In this document: piece after piece, positions 14,501 to 25,449 of the stretch
Layout: every line of letters begins with the position of its first letter
Position numbering within the stretch: the first letter of the stretch is position 1
NCBI GenBank assembly: GCA_002081555.1
Contig: MZNV01002263.1
Location: 55,408-119,407, forward strand
DNA length: 64,000 bases
Origin: Protostelium mycophagum
Taxonomy: Eukaryota; Evosea; Variosea; Protosteliida; Protosteliaceae
Direction of reading: 5' to 3'
The notes under the pieces: model-generated
What the model was told of the DNA's origin: nothing
What the model saw: only the letters and a program-made list of their open reading frames with translations
The model's database searches: none
Position numbers and translations under genes: made by a program

Positions 14501-16125
14501 GGGTCCAGACTACACGTCATATTATTTCCGGTTACAGTGGGGTTGGCACAGCTCCGTGCTTTTGTGGAGATTCTGATCAATGTTATATCACTTGTCGAAT
14601 CAATCACGCCCTCTGTGGAGGAATATGAGGTGCAAGTCTGAGCGGTCGCGTTGTAGACAGAGCCGACACACCCTACGTGGGGTCATTTTTGGCGGGAAAT
14701 GTGGGTAATTACCGTCTACCGATTTGCAGTAAAAGCAACATTCGGCGGCGCTGAGGCAGGAGGTCTTTGAGTCGCCGTCGACAGAAAATATCTTCCCATT
14801 GTAGTAGGACCAGTCCACCAGAACCTCCGCTTGCTGTTGTAGATTGTTTCCAAAAACAGTCAAATCCCCCCCATTGGGAGACACTGCGGGGGGTGTCGAC
14901 AAGTCCAGAACTCCTGTACACCATCAGTACAACACCTCACAAAAACGGTTCCATTACCGTAGGTCGAATCGGTAGTGGCGGGATCGGCATTTCCCATCAT
15001 GACAGATACGGTATTTGACTGGACCTGGGAATAAGGATTCGGGCTTGCGAATTGTAATTCGTCGAAAGAGGCTGAGACGACGGACAACAGAACCCCACCA
15101 ACTACAACGGTGTAGAAGCTGGATAGTTCAGGGGCCGACACAAATCCCGTGCCTCTTATCACGAAATCCGTGAGATTCCGATTGATTTGTGACACAAATG
15201 TGATGTTTGGGGCTGCGATATCATTAGATGTTAAAAGGATTAATTCTGCATACGAGCATATCGGAGGTTAAAGGATCCGTTGGAACCAGCAGCTTTCCAC
15301 ATCATGGAAGGAAGTGGACCGGATAGAGGTGGGGTAGAGACCGATAACTCCCCATCGTCGGTCATTGAGAAGCTGCAATTCACTCCATTCAACGTGATTT
15401 GAGTGATGTGATTGACAGCTGTACCATTGACTCTGACGAGCCCGCCCCCAGGGACAACTCGCACAGTGGAAGCGGCCTGTAATGATAGAATAATCTGTCT
15501 CTTACCTGGAAGAAGATCATGATCAGGCTGATATAGAGGGACATACCAGGCGCCACAATCGGTGATGGTCTCATCACTTGTGTGGAGATGATTGCAGCTG
15601 GAGAGTTTCCTGCCGTCATAAAGAGTTGCAACTCTTCTGATGCCTGTCCGAAGATCGAGCATGTGATGTGATCCTCCTCCTTTGTTAATCCCGTGCATTC
15701 TTGACCTTGTGATGTGTGTATCTGATATAAGGTTGCATCCAAAAGAAACTCTCCGCTCACAGTCACCCTCACATGCTCAGAATCCTCCTGGATGATAGAA
15801 TCCAAAGAAGCATAAGGTGCTGTTGATAGTCAGATTCCCTGATGAAAATCATCTTACCTGAGTGTATCGCAAAGAAATGTTTCAATCCCTTTTCTGTATA
15901 AAGCGTGATTTTTGGTTCAATTGAGTTGATGCACTGATTTAAAAGGCAGACTAAAACGTCTTGCTCCAAATGTAAACGGCACGTGACATGATCCACCTCT
16001 ATCTTCTCTACATCGATCACAGGAAAAATGTGTATCCTGCTCCCATCCGGCTGAACTTGGAATCGCACAGTGTCCTCAGCGGCACACAAAATGACGATTA
16101 AGAAGAGAAGCGATGCCCTGTTCAT
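8540..16125 (-). CDS. IPT/TIG-repeat transmembrane receptor with C-terminal pseudokinase
   Basis: Starts at 16125 with a signal peptide (MNRASLLFLIVILCAAEDT). The long extracellular part holds several IPT/TIG-type repeats, for example GGAVTIRGQNFGTN near 13370, GGTILVNGSNFGP near 12070 and NGGDLTVFGNNL near 14870. A single membrane helix (IGIVIAILALVGIIAGAVFF) lies near 10120-10190. The intracellular domain follows the tyrosine-kinase-like fold: VYKAMMKG, RAYQIDILK, PPVRWT, SRSEVWSFGMTILEM, SCWSPLKF, ISEIL. Key catalytic positions are changed. VAxK reads VALI (about 9905-9920), HRDLxxxN reads LQNLNCNN (about 9485-9507) and DFG reads DLS (about 9430). A serine/proline-rich tail ends near 8540. 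It is probably a cell-surface receptor that signals without its own phosphotransfer. Exon borders in the TIG region are approximate, and the repeat count was not determined. Confidence 0.85.
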
Positions 16126-16402
16126 GAGGCTCCCCGAAAAACGACCTCACCAAGGCCTGTCGGTTTCCTTGACGATGCTTCAGTTCACTTCTCAATAAAA
16201 TACTGGAAACATTTAACGCAAGATTTGCGGTAAGATCGCACCACGCAAAATCGATTTGACGTCTCAGAATCTGGCAGAGGAGCATCCTGTTTGAATTTGG
16301 CCAAGCATTTCTGAAGAAAAGGCGCATCGGATTGCGCAAAAGCCAAATTACAACGCTTTTAAAAATGATTTTATTTCTTGCAGATTTTCCAAAACCATCT
16401 TT

Positions 16403-16890
16403 CATTGAGCGGTTCCTTCTAATGTAAAACGGGCCGAGAATTGGAGGACTATTTGTGTGGCCTCGTTCTGTCATTTCGCCAGCTTTTTATCGGATAAATG
16501 ATTTTTCCGAAATTTTGAAAATTCATTTCGTCTTGTCGTTTGTGCAACTTTATAATGACGATTCAAAATTTGACAAACTACAACCAGCTATTTTATTTCG
16601 TGTTGGTCCATTCGCCCAAGATTGACCGACATCACCACAGATAGCCAAGATCTGATGTAATGTTGGTGATCTCCTACCACAAGAGAGGTATTATCTTCAT
16701 TTGCAGGAAAGGGGTGCAAATTGTGAGAGATTGGGAACTCTCACTGGTTGTAGTTTGTCAAATTTTGAATTGTCATTATAAAGTTGCACAAACGACGAGA
16801 CGAAATGAATTTTCAAAATTTCAAATTTTTCACAAAAAGTCCTCCAATTCTCGGGCCGTTTCTGGTATACAGGAACCGCTCATTAAAATC
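16403..16890. repeat. Imperfect inverted repeat between divergent genes
   Basis: Left arm about 16403-16587 and right arm about 16743-16890 are reverse complements with a spacer of about 155 bases. Matching blocks include GGTTGTAGTTTGTCAAATTT, TCATTATAAAGTTGCACAAA, CGAAATGAATTTTCAAAATT and GTCCTCCAATTCTCGG. The left arm has about 50 extra bases. The repeat lies between the TIG receptor (start 16125, minus) and the CofD-like gene (start 17187, plus), so each gene has one arm upstream in the same relative orientation. Confidence 0.85.
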
Positions 16891-17186
16891 TGTAATTTTC
16901 AGGTCTTGTGATTGCCGCCAAGTTGAGCGGAGACATCTATGATCAAAGTGCTCATCCGGCTGATTGGTCTCTTGAAACTGAGGCCAATGTCACTTCTCAA
17001 TGAGGACAGACCCGATCTGCATCAACCAAAACCTATCTGGCAATATCGTTCTACAACAAGCCGAAATTTTAGTATTTCCTCTTTTTTTGTGACACGTTCG
17101 TTTCCGTTCTCCTCTGCTGGCCAACTTTCTTCGCCACGTGGAATCCCGCCACCTGATTGCTTCATATCATCTTTAAGTTGGACGAA

Positions 17187-18969
17187 ATGACTGAGGCGAA
17201 GGCGTTGTTTTTTTCTGGAGGGACTGCGCTCAATTATCTGATTGGGTATTTGAAACAAAATCTGAGAGATACCACATATGTCATCCCCATTAGCGGTGAT
17301 CTGTCCCTGTTAAGATCTAATCTTTCTAATAATCTCAGACAATGGCGGCTCTACGGCAGAAATCGTACGAGTTATCGGCGGACCAGCGATAGGGGACATT
17401 AGAAGTCGTCTCATACGTCTTGCAGATGAGACAACAGAGGAATCTAGGGCCGTACAGGCTCTGTTACAGTATAGATTATCCAACTTGGGCTCAACAGGAC
17501 CTCATCCAAAGCACGAGTGGCTAGATATCGTCGATGGATCTCACTCCTTATGGAGAGGTACGAATGATCCTTCTGAAATAAAATGATCTCGATCATGACG
17601 AGCGCAGGCATCTCAGAGACGTATAAAGAGACGATCAGAATGTTTTTGGTTCATTTCAACACCGAAGTGATGAGAAGACAACAGACACACGCAGATAAGA
17701 GGAGGAGAAGACCATTTGATTGGTCTGGTGGCAGTGTGGGCAATTTTTTTTTCAGGTGAGTCTAAACTTCTTCAAAAAAGGTTTGAAGTTTTTCTGCAAT
17801 TTGAAGGATAAAATCATCCATTTTATACATTGAAAATTGATTTTCAAAAATAAAAATATTTTGGGAAATTAGTAATTTTTTCTGATGGAATTTATGGCCC
17901 AGGTTTCCAGAAAAATTCTTCAAAACTTCAATTAAATTTTTTTCAAAATCTCAAAAATTTTGCAGCGGCGCTCGCATGTTTTTCAATTCCCTCGAAACTG
18001 CGATTTTTTGGTTCTCCAGGGTTTCCGAGATCCCAAGACAGACACTCGTGGTTCCGTCCATCAGCTCCAACGATGAGATAAATATAGGCGCACAATTAAC
18101 AAACGGAAAACAAATTATGGGACAGCATAATATAAGTCATCCCAGCAGGTAATTTTTTGTAGCAATAGAGACATATGAATTGATAACAACAGCGAAGTAG
18201 ACCTCTCTTCTTCTGGTATATTCTCATATAATATGGCCGTTGTAGATAAAGTAATTGTAGATGCAATTGTAGACGTCACTGAAATTCAAAGGAAAGAGGA
18301 GACCAGCCACTTGAATCTCCGATATCCAGAATTTTTTACGTAAATGAAGATGGAGGAGAGGTACGAAATTTCGTCAAAAACTCGAAGAAAATCAAATCAA
18401 TTTGTACAAGAAATTTCTTTGAAAATTTGACTTGGGGAAGATTACACCCGTTGTAAATCCAGTTGTAGCGAGTAAGATTAGAGAGGATAGAGTTATTGTT
18501 TATTCTATGGGGTCACTGTACACGAGGCATGACGTCATCTCACGATCAGAATTCTCACGAACTTTTCAGTATCATCCCCTGCCTCATACTCAGGGGGGTC
18601 GGCGAGGCGGTGGCCGCGAACGATTCCAAGAAAATTCTTGTGTTGAATGGGTATTCAGACCGCGAGACATTTGGGATGACCGCTGCAGACTATGTCACCG
18701 CAATTGTACAAGCTCTAAATCGAGGACAGGTCTCATTCTTTCGTGCCATACATTTTCGCTGAAATTTCCAGGCGCTCCACCACGGCGTGGAGAAATACAT
18801 CACTCACCTGCTGTATGCAGAGAACACAGAGATAGAACTGGACCAAGTGCTGTTTTCACAATGGAATGTCAAACTACAACCAGTCAAATCAGAAGTGGTC
18901 CAAGGGAGGATCCATTACGACGAGGCAGAACTCTGTTTATCTTTGTACGAATTAATAAAAGAAATTTAA
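17187..18969 (+). CDS. CofD/YvcK (UPF0052) family protein
   Basis: The start at ATG 17187 is followed at once by the family's nucleotide-binding opening (ALFFSGGTALNYLI). Splicing 17296-17338 gives the hallmark PIS-DNGGSTAEIVRVIGG-PAIGDIRSRL. Later exons give TLVVPSISSNDEINIGAQLT near 18050, RIFYVNEDGGE near 18325, then VYSMGSLYTS joined across a GC-AG intron (18527-18569) to IIPCLILRGVGEA, and NGYSDRETFGMTAADYV near 18650. Family members in prokaryotes include the 2-phospho-L-lactate transferase CofD and the cell-wall/gluconeogenesis factor YvcK. The eukaryotic members are poorly characterised, so I give no reaction. The assignment rests on several conserved motifs in the right order. An upstream non-coding exon is possible, since the inverted repeat lies about 300 bases upstream. 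Confidence 0.88.
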
Positions 18970-19164
18970 ACCAAATCTCTGGTGCGTAACGCGGTCCCAG
19001 ATCCTTCGTGACCGTGTCGGGGCTGTCAATTATTACCAAAAACACGATCGATGTGGAGATCTTAGATCTTGCTATCCAAACGAGGTGATGCCCGCGGTAA
19101 TAACCGTGACTGAGGAGATCGGGATCGATATGATATCTGGAGTCATTTGCTCATAAAATTGAAC

Positions 19165-19317
19165 ATGACGGCAAAGAGAACAACAGAAGGTAACAAGAAT
19201 ATCGAGCAGGGGCGACGATTACGAAGGGCTACAGTCTTTGTATTAAACGGAAAGATGACACCAGAAGAGCGCCTAGCTGAGTTATTACGCCTCCTTCAAA
19301 CCCGATCAACAACATGA
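19165..19317 (+). CDS. Small hypothetical ORF (50 codons)
   Basis: ATG 19165 to TGA 19317. The product is basic at the start and ends in a short amphipathic stretch (MTPEERLAELLRLLQ). Just upstream (about 18980-19158) an open plus-strand frame ends EIGIDMISGVICS-stop and may be a remnant or an exon of the same transcript. I do not recognise either. It could be noise between the CofD-like gene and the next minus-strand gene. Confidence 0.3.
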   Translation: MTAKRTTEGNKNIEQGRRLRRATVFVLNGKMTPEERLAELLRLLQTRSTT

Positions 19318-19451
19318 TAACTTGAGACATCAGAAGATAGAACAGCGAAAGGTGGATAGAAAGCAAATCCACATTTAGAATTGTAGGATAAAGGCCGCAT
19401 CCTCATCGAATGTCTATTTTAGTTTGTTTTGTTAAGAATCTTTCGTTGAAA

Positions 19452-20009
19452 TCACAGGACGGGGTTGTAGACACAAGGGATCATTTTGATAATCCCAATG
19501 ACACAAGTTAAGGTGAAAGCCAAGAAGAGAAGCCAGATCCCAGTCGAACAACAATTAAATTGATTCGTTAGACATAACAGATTTGTAAACTCAACAATGA
19601 AGACAAAAGCATATCCTTCTTTGTTTAAGAAATTCTTGCCAGCTCTACAATGGCGATCTTTCCTTCACAGGCAAGCACCGTCACACGATTGTAATTGGAC
19701 AAGATCTCTGTTCCCATTTCGTCATACTGTGAAATAATGGAATCATTCATTTCTTGTTTCAACCTAGCGGTGTCACTTTTAACACAAGCGACATCATCAT
19801 CACCTCGGATCGTTGCTCAGGGCATGCACCAATTCAATCAACTCCATAACATTCTTCTTCAGATCAAGTATTTCTCCTTCACTCTTTGACAGACAAAGCT
19901 TCAGTCTTTCAACCATCTGCTCTTTCTCATACGCCAAATCGAGCAATTGCGCGGACTCCATGCGCGCTCCCCCCAGCTCGGTCTCAAGGCGGTCAATTAT
20001 TGTGGTCAT
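19452..20009 (-). CDS. Small coiled-coil protein, possibly tail-anchored
   Basis: Starts at 20009 (MTTIIDRLETELGGARMESA) and is predicted to be coiled-coil over about 110 residues. A 40-nt intron (19764-19803) joins SNDPR to LKQEMNDSIISQYDEMG. The simple model stops at 19625 after VELARIS. An alternative intron (19590-19648, donor GTAGAG, acceptor TTGTTGAG) bypasses that stop in frame and adds a C-terminus with one strong hydrophobic helix (IWLLFLAFTLTCVIGIIKMI), ending at 19452. With it the layout (helical cytosolic part plus C-terminal anchor) resembles SNARE or tail-anchored adaptor proteins, but I see no diagnostic SNARE motif. The coiled-coil part is well supported; the anchor is inference. 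Confidence 0.55.
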
Positions 20010-21009
20010 TGCTTCTCTTCTGTGTGATGTGTGTGGCTCTTCTTACTTAAAAGTGTCCCTCTCTTTGGCCAAGTGAAGAGCCGAAAAAATTGGGCTGTTC
20101 AAAAAAATCTGTGGGCCAAAAAACCGCAACCAAGGTATGATGGTGCTTCATTGGTGCACATTGATTGACCAACTTTTTAGAAGAGAAAATCCTACAAAGA
20201 GAGCACACCCAGGATGACCTCGAAAAAGTACAAAAAATAATAATACATTCTAAACATTGAGAGTCATCCCAGTTTCAGAATTCATCCCAGTTTCACGGTT
20301 TGTTCCAAAATCTTGGTTTGTCCCAAAATTTGGTTCATTCCAAATTGGTCACGTGACCAAGTATTATTGAATAAATTGCATTGGATACATATTGCGATTG
20401 ATATTGTGACAGTTTGCATTTTTTGCTCGCTGCCTTTCTCAGCAATTTAAGGTGATTTCAACATTTTTTGGATGATCGCGTCACAATCATTCAGTCACGT
20501 GACCTCATCGGGATGTCTCTCATTCTGTATAAGGACAGGAAAGGCCCTTTTTGACAACTGTCTACAATCATCTTCTCACTTAACAGATGAAACATCACAG
20601 GTGATGATGTATTCCTTTCCTGATCGGAGAGAAGGGTGAACTGATCCTCACCAGATCGGTTGTTGTATTGTTGTGATTGAGTGGTTGATCAACACGAAGC
20701 CACAAAGTCACTTCCTTGGTAGTTGGAATAGACAAACTACAACTCAAAATACTGGTATTCTGAACAGTGAACCATCTGAACCAAAGATACGAAGTTTTTC
20801 GCCATGGTGACGAGCCTTTCTTGGAAACAATGTGTTGCTAAGGGCCAGGCGATCCGGAAGGTGTCCGATAAAACAAGTAAGATACCGTGTTTTGAGGTGT
20901 GTGACATGCGGAAATGAAGAAAAGAGAAAATAGATCCCCGCAGTCACCGTGGTTCGCGCAAAAAGTTTCGAAATAAACACATCAGTTCACATCTTTCCAC
21001 CACACCACC
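20010..21009. promoter_or_regulatory. Intergenic region with CACGTG palindromes
   Basis: No coding exon seen. GGTCACGTGACC lies at about 20347-20358 and GTCACGTGACC at about 20494-20504, both containing the E-box core CACGTG. A short imperfect direct repeat (CATCCCAGTTTCA, TTTGTCCCAAAAT) runs from about 20260 to 20340. CTGTATAAGGACAGG near 20525 could be a TATA-like element. It probably serves the divergent coiled-coil and EGF/7TM genes. Confidence 0.4.
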
Positions 21010-22595
21010 ATGCTGCGCATCATTCTCGTCTTGCTTGGGCTAGTGTGCTTAGGAGTGGCAGCTACCGCAGCACCATCATGTCACTTGAACAGTTGTGAAG
21101 GCAAAGGTGTCTGCCAGACGGGCTCAGCCGATGGTATCTGCAGATGCTTCGCTGGGTGAGTATATACTCGTGGTGATAAGTTATTGATATCTATAGGCGG
21201 ATCAGCCCAGTGATTAATGGAACGAAGATGACAAATCTTTGCACGATCAGTACGAAGTCCTCTCCATCCGTCACTCTAATCGTTGACAGCCTTACTCTCC
21301 GAACACCCAGCTAGCATAGTTGTTTTAAGAGTTTTTAACAGCGTCACCTTCTTCTTGTTGCTGCTGTTGATCAGCTGGCGTCTATATTTGGAGATAAGGA
21401 GGTCTGAGGTGGTGGTAGATGAACACGTCATAGGTGTTCGAAAGATAGTGAAATTCACCCTTGCCATTTTGTGGCTCATCTCCCTCAGTAAGACTTTTCC
21501 CAGATCTTTCTGAGATATCCCGCCAAAATGATGTATCAAAGTTCTGATCAGTCTTCAGTTATAGTGGTGTACTCCAGTTTGGATTACTGGGGAACTTATG
21601 ACGTGTTACCGATGCCAGTGTACCATGCTTTATATTATTTCGTAGACTGGCTCTTGATTGTTGTCTTCTGCGGGATACTTCTCCACTGGCAAGTATTTCA
21701 AGTTGTGGCAATCTGCAACACCACTCGAATTTCGCTCAACTTTCGCAGGGCTGAATTGTTCGTCGGGACGATGAGATCATTGAGGGCGAGAGATATGATG
21801 AAGAAAATCAATTCCAATTATACAGGCGTACTGAGCATGGAAGAAGTCCTCATGAGCATCGGACTTCTAAAGCGATTCAAGCTGCCTTTCCTGGCCGTGA
21901 CCGGCCTCTCCTTTTGTCTGTGGGTCTTTAGGGTGAGTTTTCGCAAAATACTATCGACAAACTACAACGATGTAGGTGGCAGGAAATCTGCTGTTGACAG
22001 ACCCGATGGCATATAAGATCTATTATAACATTCTGCCTGCTTATCTATGCGCGGTGTGGCTGGGCTTTGGTGTCGGCTTTTCTGTTTTGGGTTACAAACT
22101 TTCTCAGATCATGCCCCCGGCTTTGCGGTACAAGACTAGAACGGTTCGTTGTAGTTCGCAGCATTCATCACTGATCACAACAGATGACATGGAAGATTCT
22201 TGTCATCCTGGTGCTGAACTTTATCAATGCGCTGCAGATTGTGATTATCAATGCGGTAAGATGTCAGCAGAAATGTCAACCTGACATATTGCAGACGATG
22301 GGGTACGCTCTGGGATTACTCACCAGAATGATCTTGAATTATGTTCTCCGTGCCTTTGTCACCTTCATGATCTTGGAAATCAACATGCCGATCTCTCGCT
22401 TCAAGTCATGGTTCAGCACGAGTGAGCTATTATCGAGCAGTATTGCGAGGATGCTGATGTACGGCAGGTATACTGCGGAATTCTACAAGTGACGATAGCC
22501 AACGCGGTCAGAGTGCTGAAGAGAGAGAAAGAGAGGTAGTGCTGGCGAGTAATGTTCAAGCTACCGATTTAGAGATGGTGGACGCGAAGTCTTGA
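21010..22595 (+). CDS. Secreted-signal, EGF-like, multi-pass (about seven helices) membrane protein, copy 1
   Basis: Signal peptide MLRIILVLLGLVCLGVAATA, then one EGF-like module (CHLNSCEGKGVCQTGSADG, ICRCFAG). A 40-nt intron (21250-21289) joins TNLCTI to the first hydrophobic helix (VTFFLLLLLISW). Further helices include FVDWLLIVVFCGILLHW, FLAVTGLSFCLWVF, LCAVWLGFGVGFSVLGY, WKILVILVLNFINALQIVII and YVLRAFVTFMILE, giving about seven. The last exon reads SAEEREREVVLASNV and stops at 22595. The topology suggests a receptor-like or TOM1/TOM3-like seven-helix protein with an extracellular EGF module, but I cannot name the family. A second copy is at 37015-38600; identity runs through the introns. 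Confidence 0.8.
21073..22581 (+). repeat. Direct duplication, copy 1 (about 1.51 kb)
   Basis: From 21073 to 22581 the sequence matches 37078-38586 with no difference that I found, introns included. Immediately outside this block the copies differ: the signal-peptide codons upstream, and the codons before the stop downstream. Beyond that the flanks are recognisably related but diverged to about 22915. Confidence 0.9.
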
Positions 22596-23027
22596 GGAAA
22601 TATATATTGCTATAAAAAAAAGCCGAAGTTGTTTATTTTGGTAGCAAATTCGTTGTCAAAGCTTGGTGGAGGTCATTGTGCTGGAATACCAAAAAAACTC
22701 CGTCAGGTGTACAAAACATGACCAGGTGTCATGATGACAGGGATCAATTGGCAGCTGGTTCCTTCTTGTAAATCGACAGACGACCAGTATTAATGAAGAA
22801 AGAAATAAAAATGGTCATAACCTTTACTCTTCACAGAGAAATGGTGCATTGATTATAAATATTCTCAATGAGAAACCTAAAGAGCCATTGTATATATTTA
22901 TAAAGATACTTCTTTGAGATCCTAAAGAATGATATAATCTTCGGTGTTTATTATCAAACAAATGTGGAATTGTAGCTGCTTCGCATCAAGTCAATGATGA
23001 ATTCGCATCTGTACTTATCAGTATAAT
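22596..23027. other. Intergenic region with diverged remnant of the duplicated flank
   Basis: The first 320 bases are a diverged copy of the sequence downstream of the second EGF/7TM gene. It includes AAAATGGTCATAACCTTTAC near 22810 and CCTAAAGAGCCATTGT near 22876. The counterpart at about 39009 lies next to the EF-1beta stop codon. No open gene was seen here. Confidence 0.6.
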
Positions 23028-25116
23028 TCAGAAGCATGAAAATATCTGGTTCAGAAGAATACGAAGCGAATACCTGGGGAGAGTAGGGAAGCCGCCCTGA
23101 GAGACGACAACACCTGGAATTAATAAAGTATTATTCGTCTGAGCGTCGTATTGGTTCCATATAATGTTGCTATTCTGTGAATTTTTAGTGATTTTGTGAC
23201 GATGTTGTACAGCATCTCACCGAGTTGGGGTTACCTGTAGCAGTAAAACTGGAGAATGTAGATACAAAAACGTTGTTGAGTTCAGGCGCATTCACACTGA
23301 AAATTGTCAGTTTTTCAACATTCTGCGGCATTGCAGACTGTCAAACTCACTCTAAAATATTGGGAATATTGAATACGTATTGTAATTCGGCTGTGTGGTA
23401 GGTTCCGAAAGTGGCATAGTTCAATTCATAAGGGTTCACATAGGAGAAGTAGTAAGTGTAGACCGTCGCTCCATTCGCGGTTGCGTACCGCGCTACAGCT
23501 TTGTTACCGCATTTGATGAAAAAATCTCCGGTGAATTCTGCCCAATTCAGAAATTGAGGGCTTCTGAATCAAGTCAGTCGAAAATTCCAAGAAATTTCTT
23601 CGAAAATTCTGATGAGTTACAATGTTTTTCAAATAAAAAATCGTATAATATTTAAACATTACTTGAGGTTGAGATCGTATGCAAAGACGGGGGGTAAATT
23701 ATACAATGAGACGATGGTGGGCCAAGCAGAAGGGTCCAGATCATAATTTTTTATCAACAAGTCCCTCGCATAAGTGTTGTTTTGGTTGTACAAATATGGG
23801 TAAGTACCGGCCCCCAGATTTGTTCCTTCGTCTGTGTTAATCCCGATCAAGATGGGTGTGTTGGGCTGTGAAAGATGAGACGATTCTTTTCAAAGAATCT
23901 GACCTTGAATTTTCCGGCAGCGTATAAGTTCAAGGGTTGATCCGTGATGAGTGCTCCATCTACAACGGGTTGTCCCATCGTGATCGCATCCATCTGAAAT
24001 TTTCAATTTTCCCGCGCTTTCGTGATTGCGAAATTCAAAACTCACAGTCATGATGACTGCAGCGGGAAGTCTCTGCAAACAGGCCAAGCTATTTGTGGGA
24101 ATGTCTGGACAGAAAAGAGCAAAGTTATTGAGGGGGTTCTGAAGGGCCTTATCGTTTCTCGCGATTTGTTGCTGTGAAGGTAAGATACAACTGTGAGAGC
24201 TGTCCGAATGACACCTGTATAGTTCTGAATCTCCATGGGCCTCCGGATTCTATTATGGCTCGCTTGAAGAACGGCCAAGTCGAACTGATTAGCATCTGAA
24301 CGCTGACGCTGGAGCCACCGGCAGACTCCCCGAAGATGGTGATTTCATTAGGATTTCCTGCATCACATTAAGATCCGTCATCTTACCATCTTTTCGTTGA
24401 TCCAAAATTACCTCCAAAAAGGGCGATATTCTCATATGTCCATTTGATGGCAGCTTGCTGGTCCAAGAAACCCTATTTTAAATTTTGAATATGAACGGCC
24501 ATTCTCATTCCGATGAAACTCACGTTATTTCCCTTCCCACCACCAGCAACACTCCCGGAAGACACGAAAAATCCGGCGATACCGACTCTATAATTAGCAA
24601 CTACGATGACAGCATTGGAAGTGGCCGCGAGATATGCACCGTTGTAAGTCCCGTACTGGCCAGAAGAATACGCACCACCCTGTCCAGTTTAGAATCGACC
24701 AGGATGACAATGTGATAATGACATCTTACGTAAATGAACTGGCGGACGGGGAGGTTAGAGGAGGGTGTTGCACCAGGAGGTAGATAAACTGCCAGATAAA
24801 GACAGTCCTCTTGCCCTGCTCCCTGTTGTAAACAAGACACGTAAAGACCATTGAACCAAAAAGTTCCAATATATCTAGCATCTAGAGGTTGAGGCGGCTG
24901 TCTGCATCAGATGATGGGTAATCACCACATCAAAAAATATACCAGAAAGCGAAGGGCTCCGATGGGAGGCAGGGCGAAAGGGATTGTGGTGAAGGTGACA
25001 CCTCCAGCTTGGTCCACTGTTCCAAAGATGGTCATGTTGTTCGCAGTTGTCACTCTGGTGAGCTGGGCGGCGGCCAGTGCCACAATACTAAGCAGGAAGA
25101 GCTGTGGGTGTGTCAT
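23028..25116 (-). CDS. Secreted carboxylesterase/cholinesterase-type alpha/beta hydrolase
   Basis: Starts at 25116 with a signal peptide ([20 protein letters not shown]). [14 protein letters not shown] near 24800 is the family's conserved EDCLYLNVY block. [18 protein letters not shown] carries the catalytic serine (GESAG, 24317-24331), [13 protein letters not shown] near 23830 the acidic residue, and [13 protein letters not shown] near 23390 the catalytic histidine. The full triad is therefore present in the usual order. It would hydrolyse carboxylic esters outside the cell or in the secretory or endocytic pathway; the substrate is unknown. The C-terminus is uncertain: the frame can stop at 23028, or splice to a short exon ending near 22953. 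The 3' end faces that of the EGF/7TM gene. Confidence 0.88.
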
Positions 25117-25449
25117 GCTGCGTGCTCTTGATTATGGAAGAATAAAATCCGGATACCCGAAGATACTTTCCGGAGATCTTTTGTTGCGAACCACGTTAAG
25201 TAACTGGATTTGCCGCGTTAATAAACTGTTCCAATGCGTGGTGTGACATCCATCAGATCTGTTAAGATGACATCCGGCGATCTTTAAGAGTTGACATACC
25301 CCCGTCTCGGGGAGATGTCTCCAATTACAGCGGTGTCAGAATCAATCAAAAATCATAAATTTTGATGATTTCAGACAATGGAGCTCTACACAACCTCCGA
25401 AATTCCCCTATGCTTTATATAATTTGAGTAAAATCCATCACGGCTCCTC
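25117..25449. other. Gap upstream of the esterase gene
   Basis: About 330 bases between the esterase start and the B9D1 stop, both genes on the minus strand. It contains TATATAATTTGAG near 25415 and no coding frame that I can support. It probably includes the esterase promoter and the B9D1 3' end. Confidence 0.4.

Noticed and set aside
18500-18570. A frameshift suggesting the CofD-like gene is a pseudogene
   Set aside because: A GC-AG intron restores both the reading frame and the conserved family motif.
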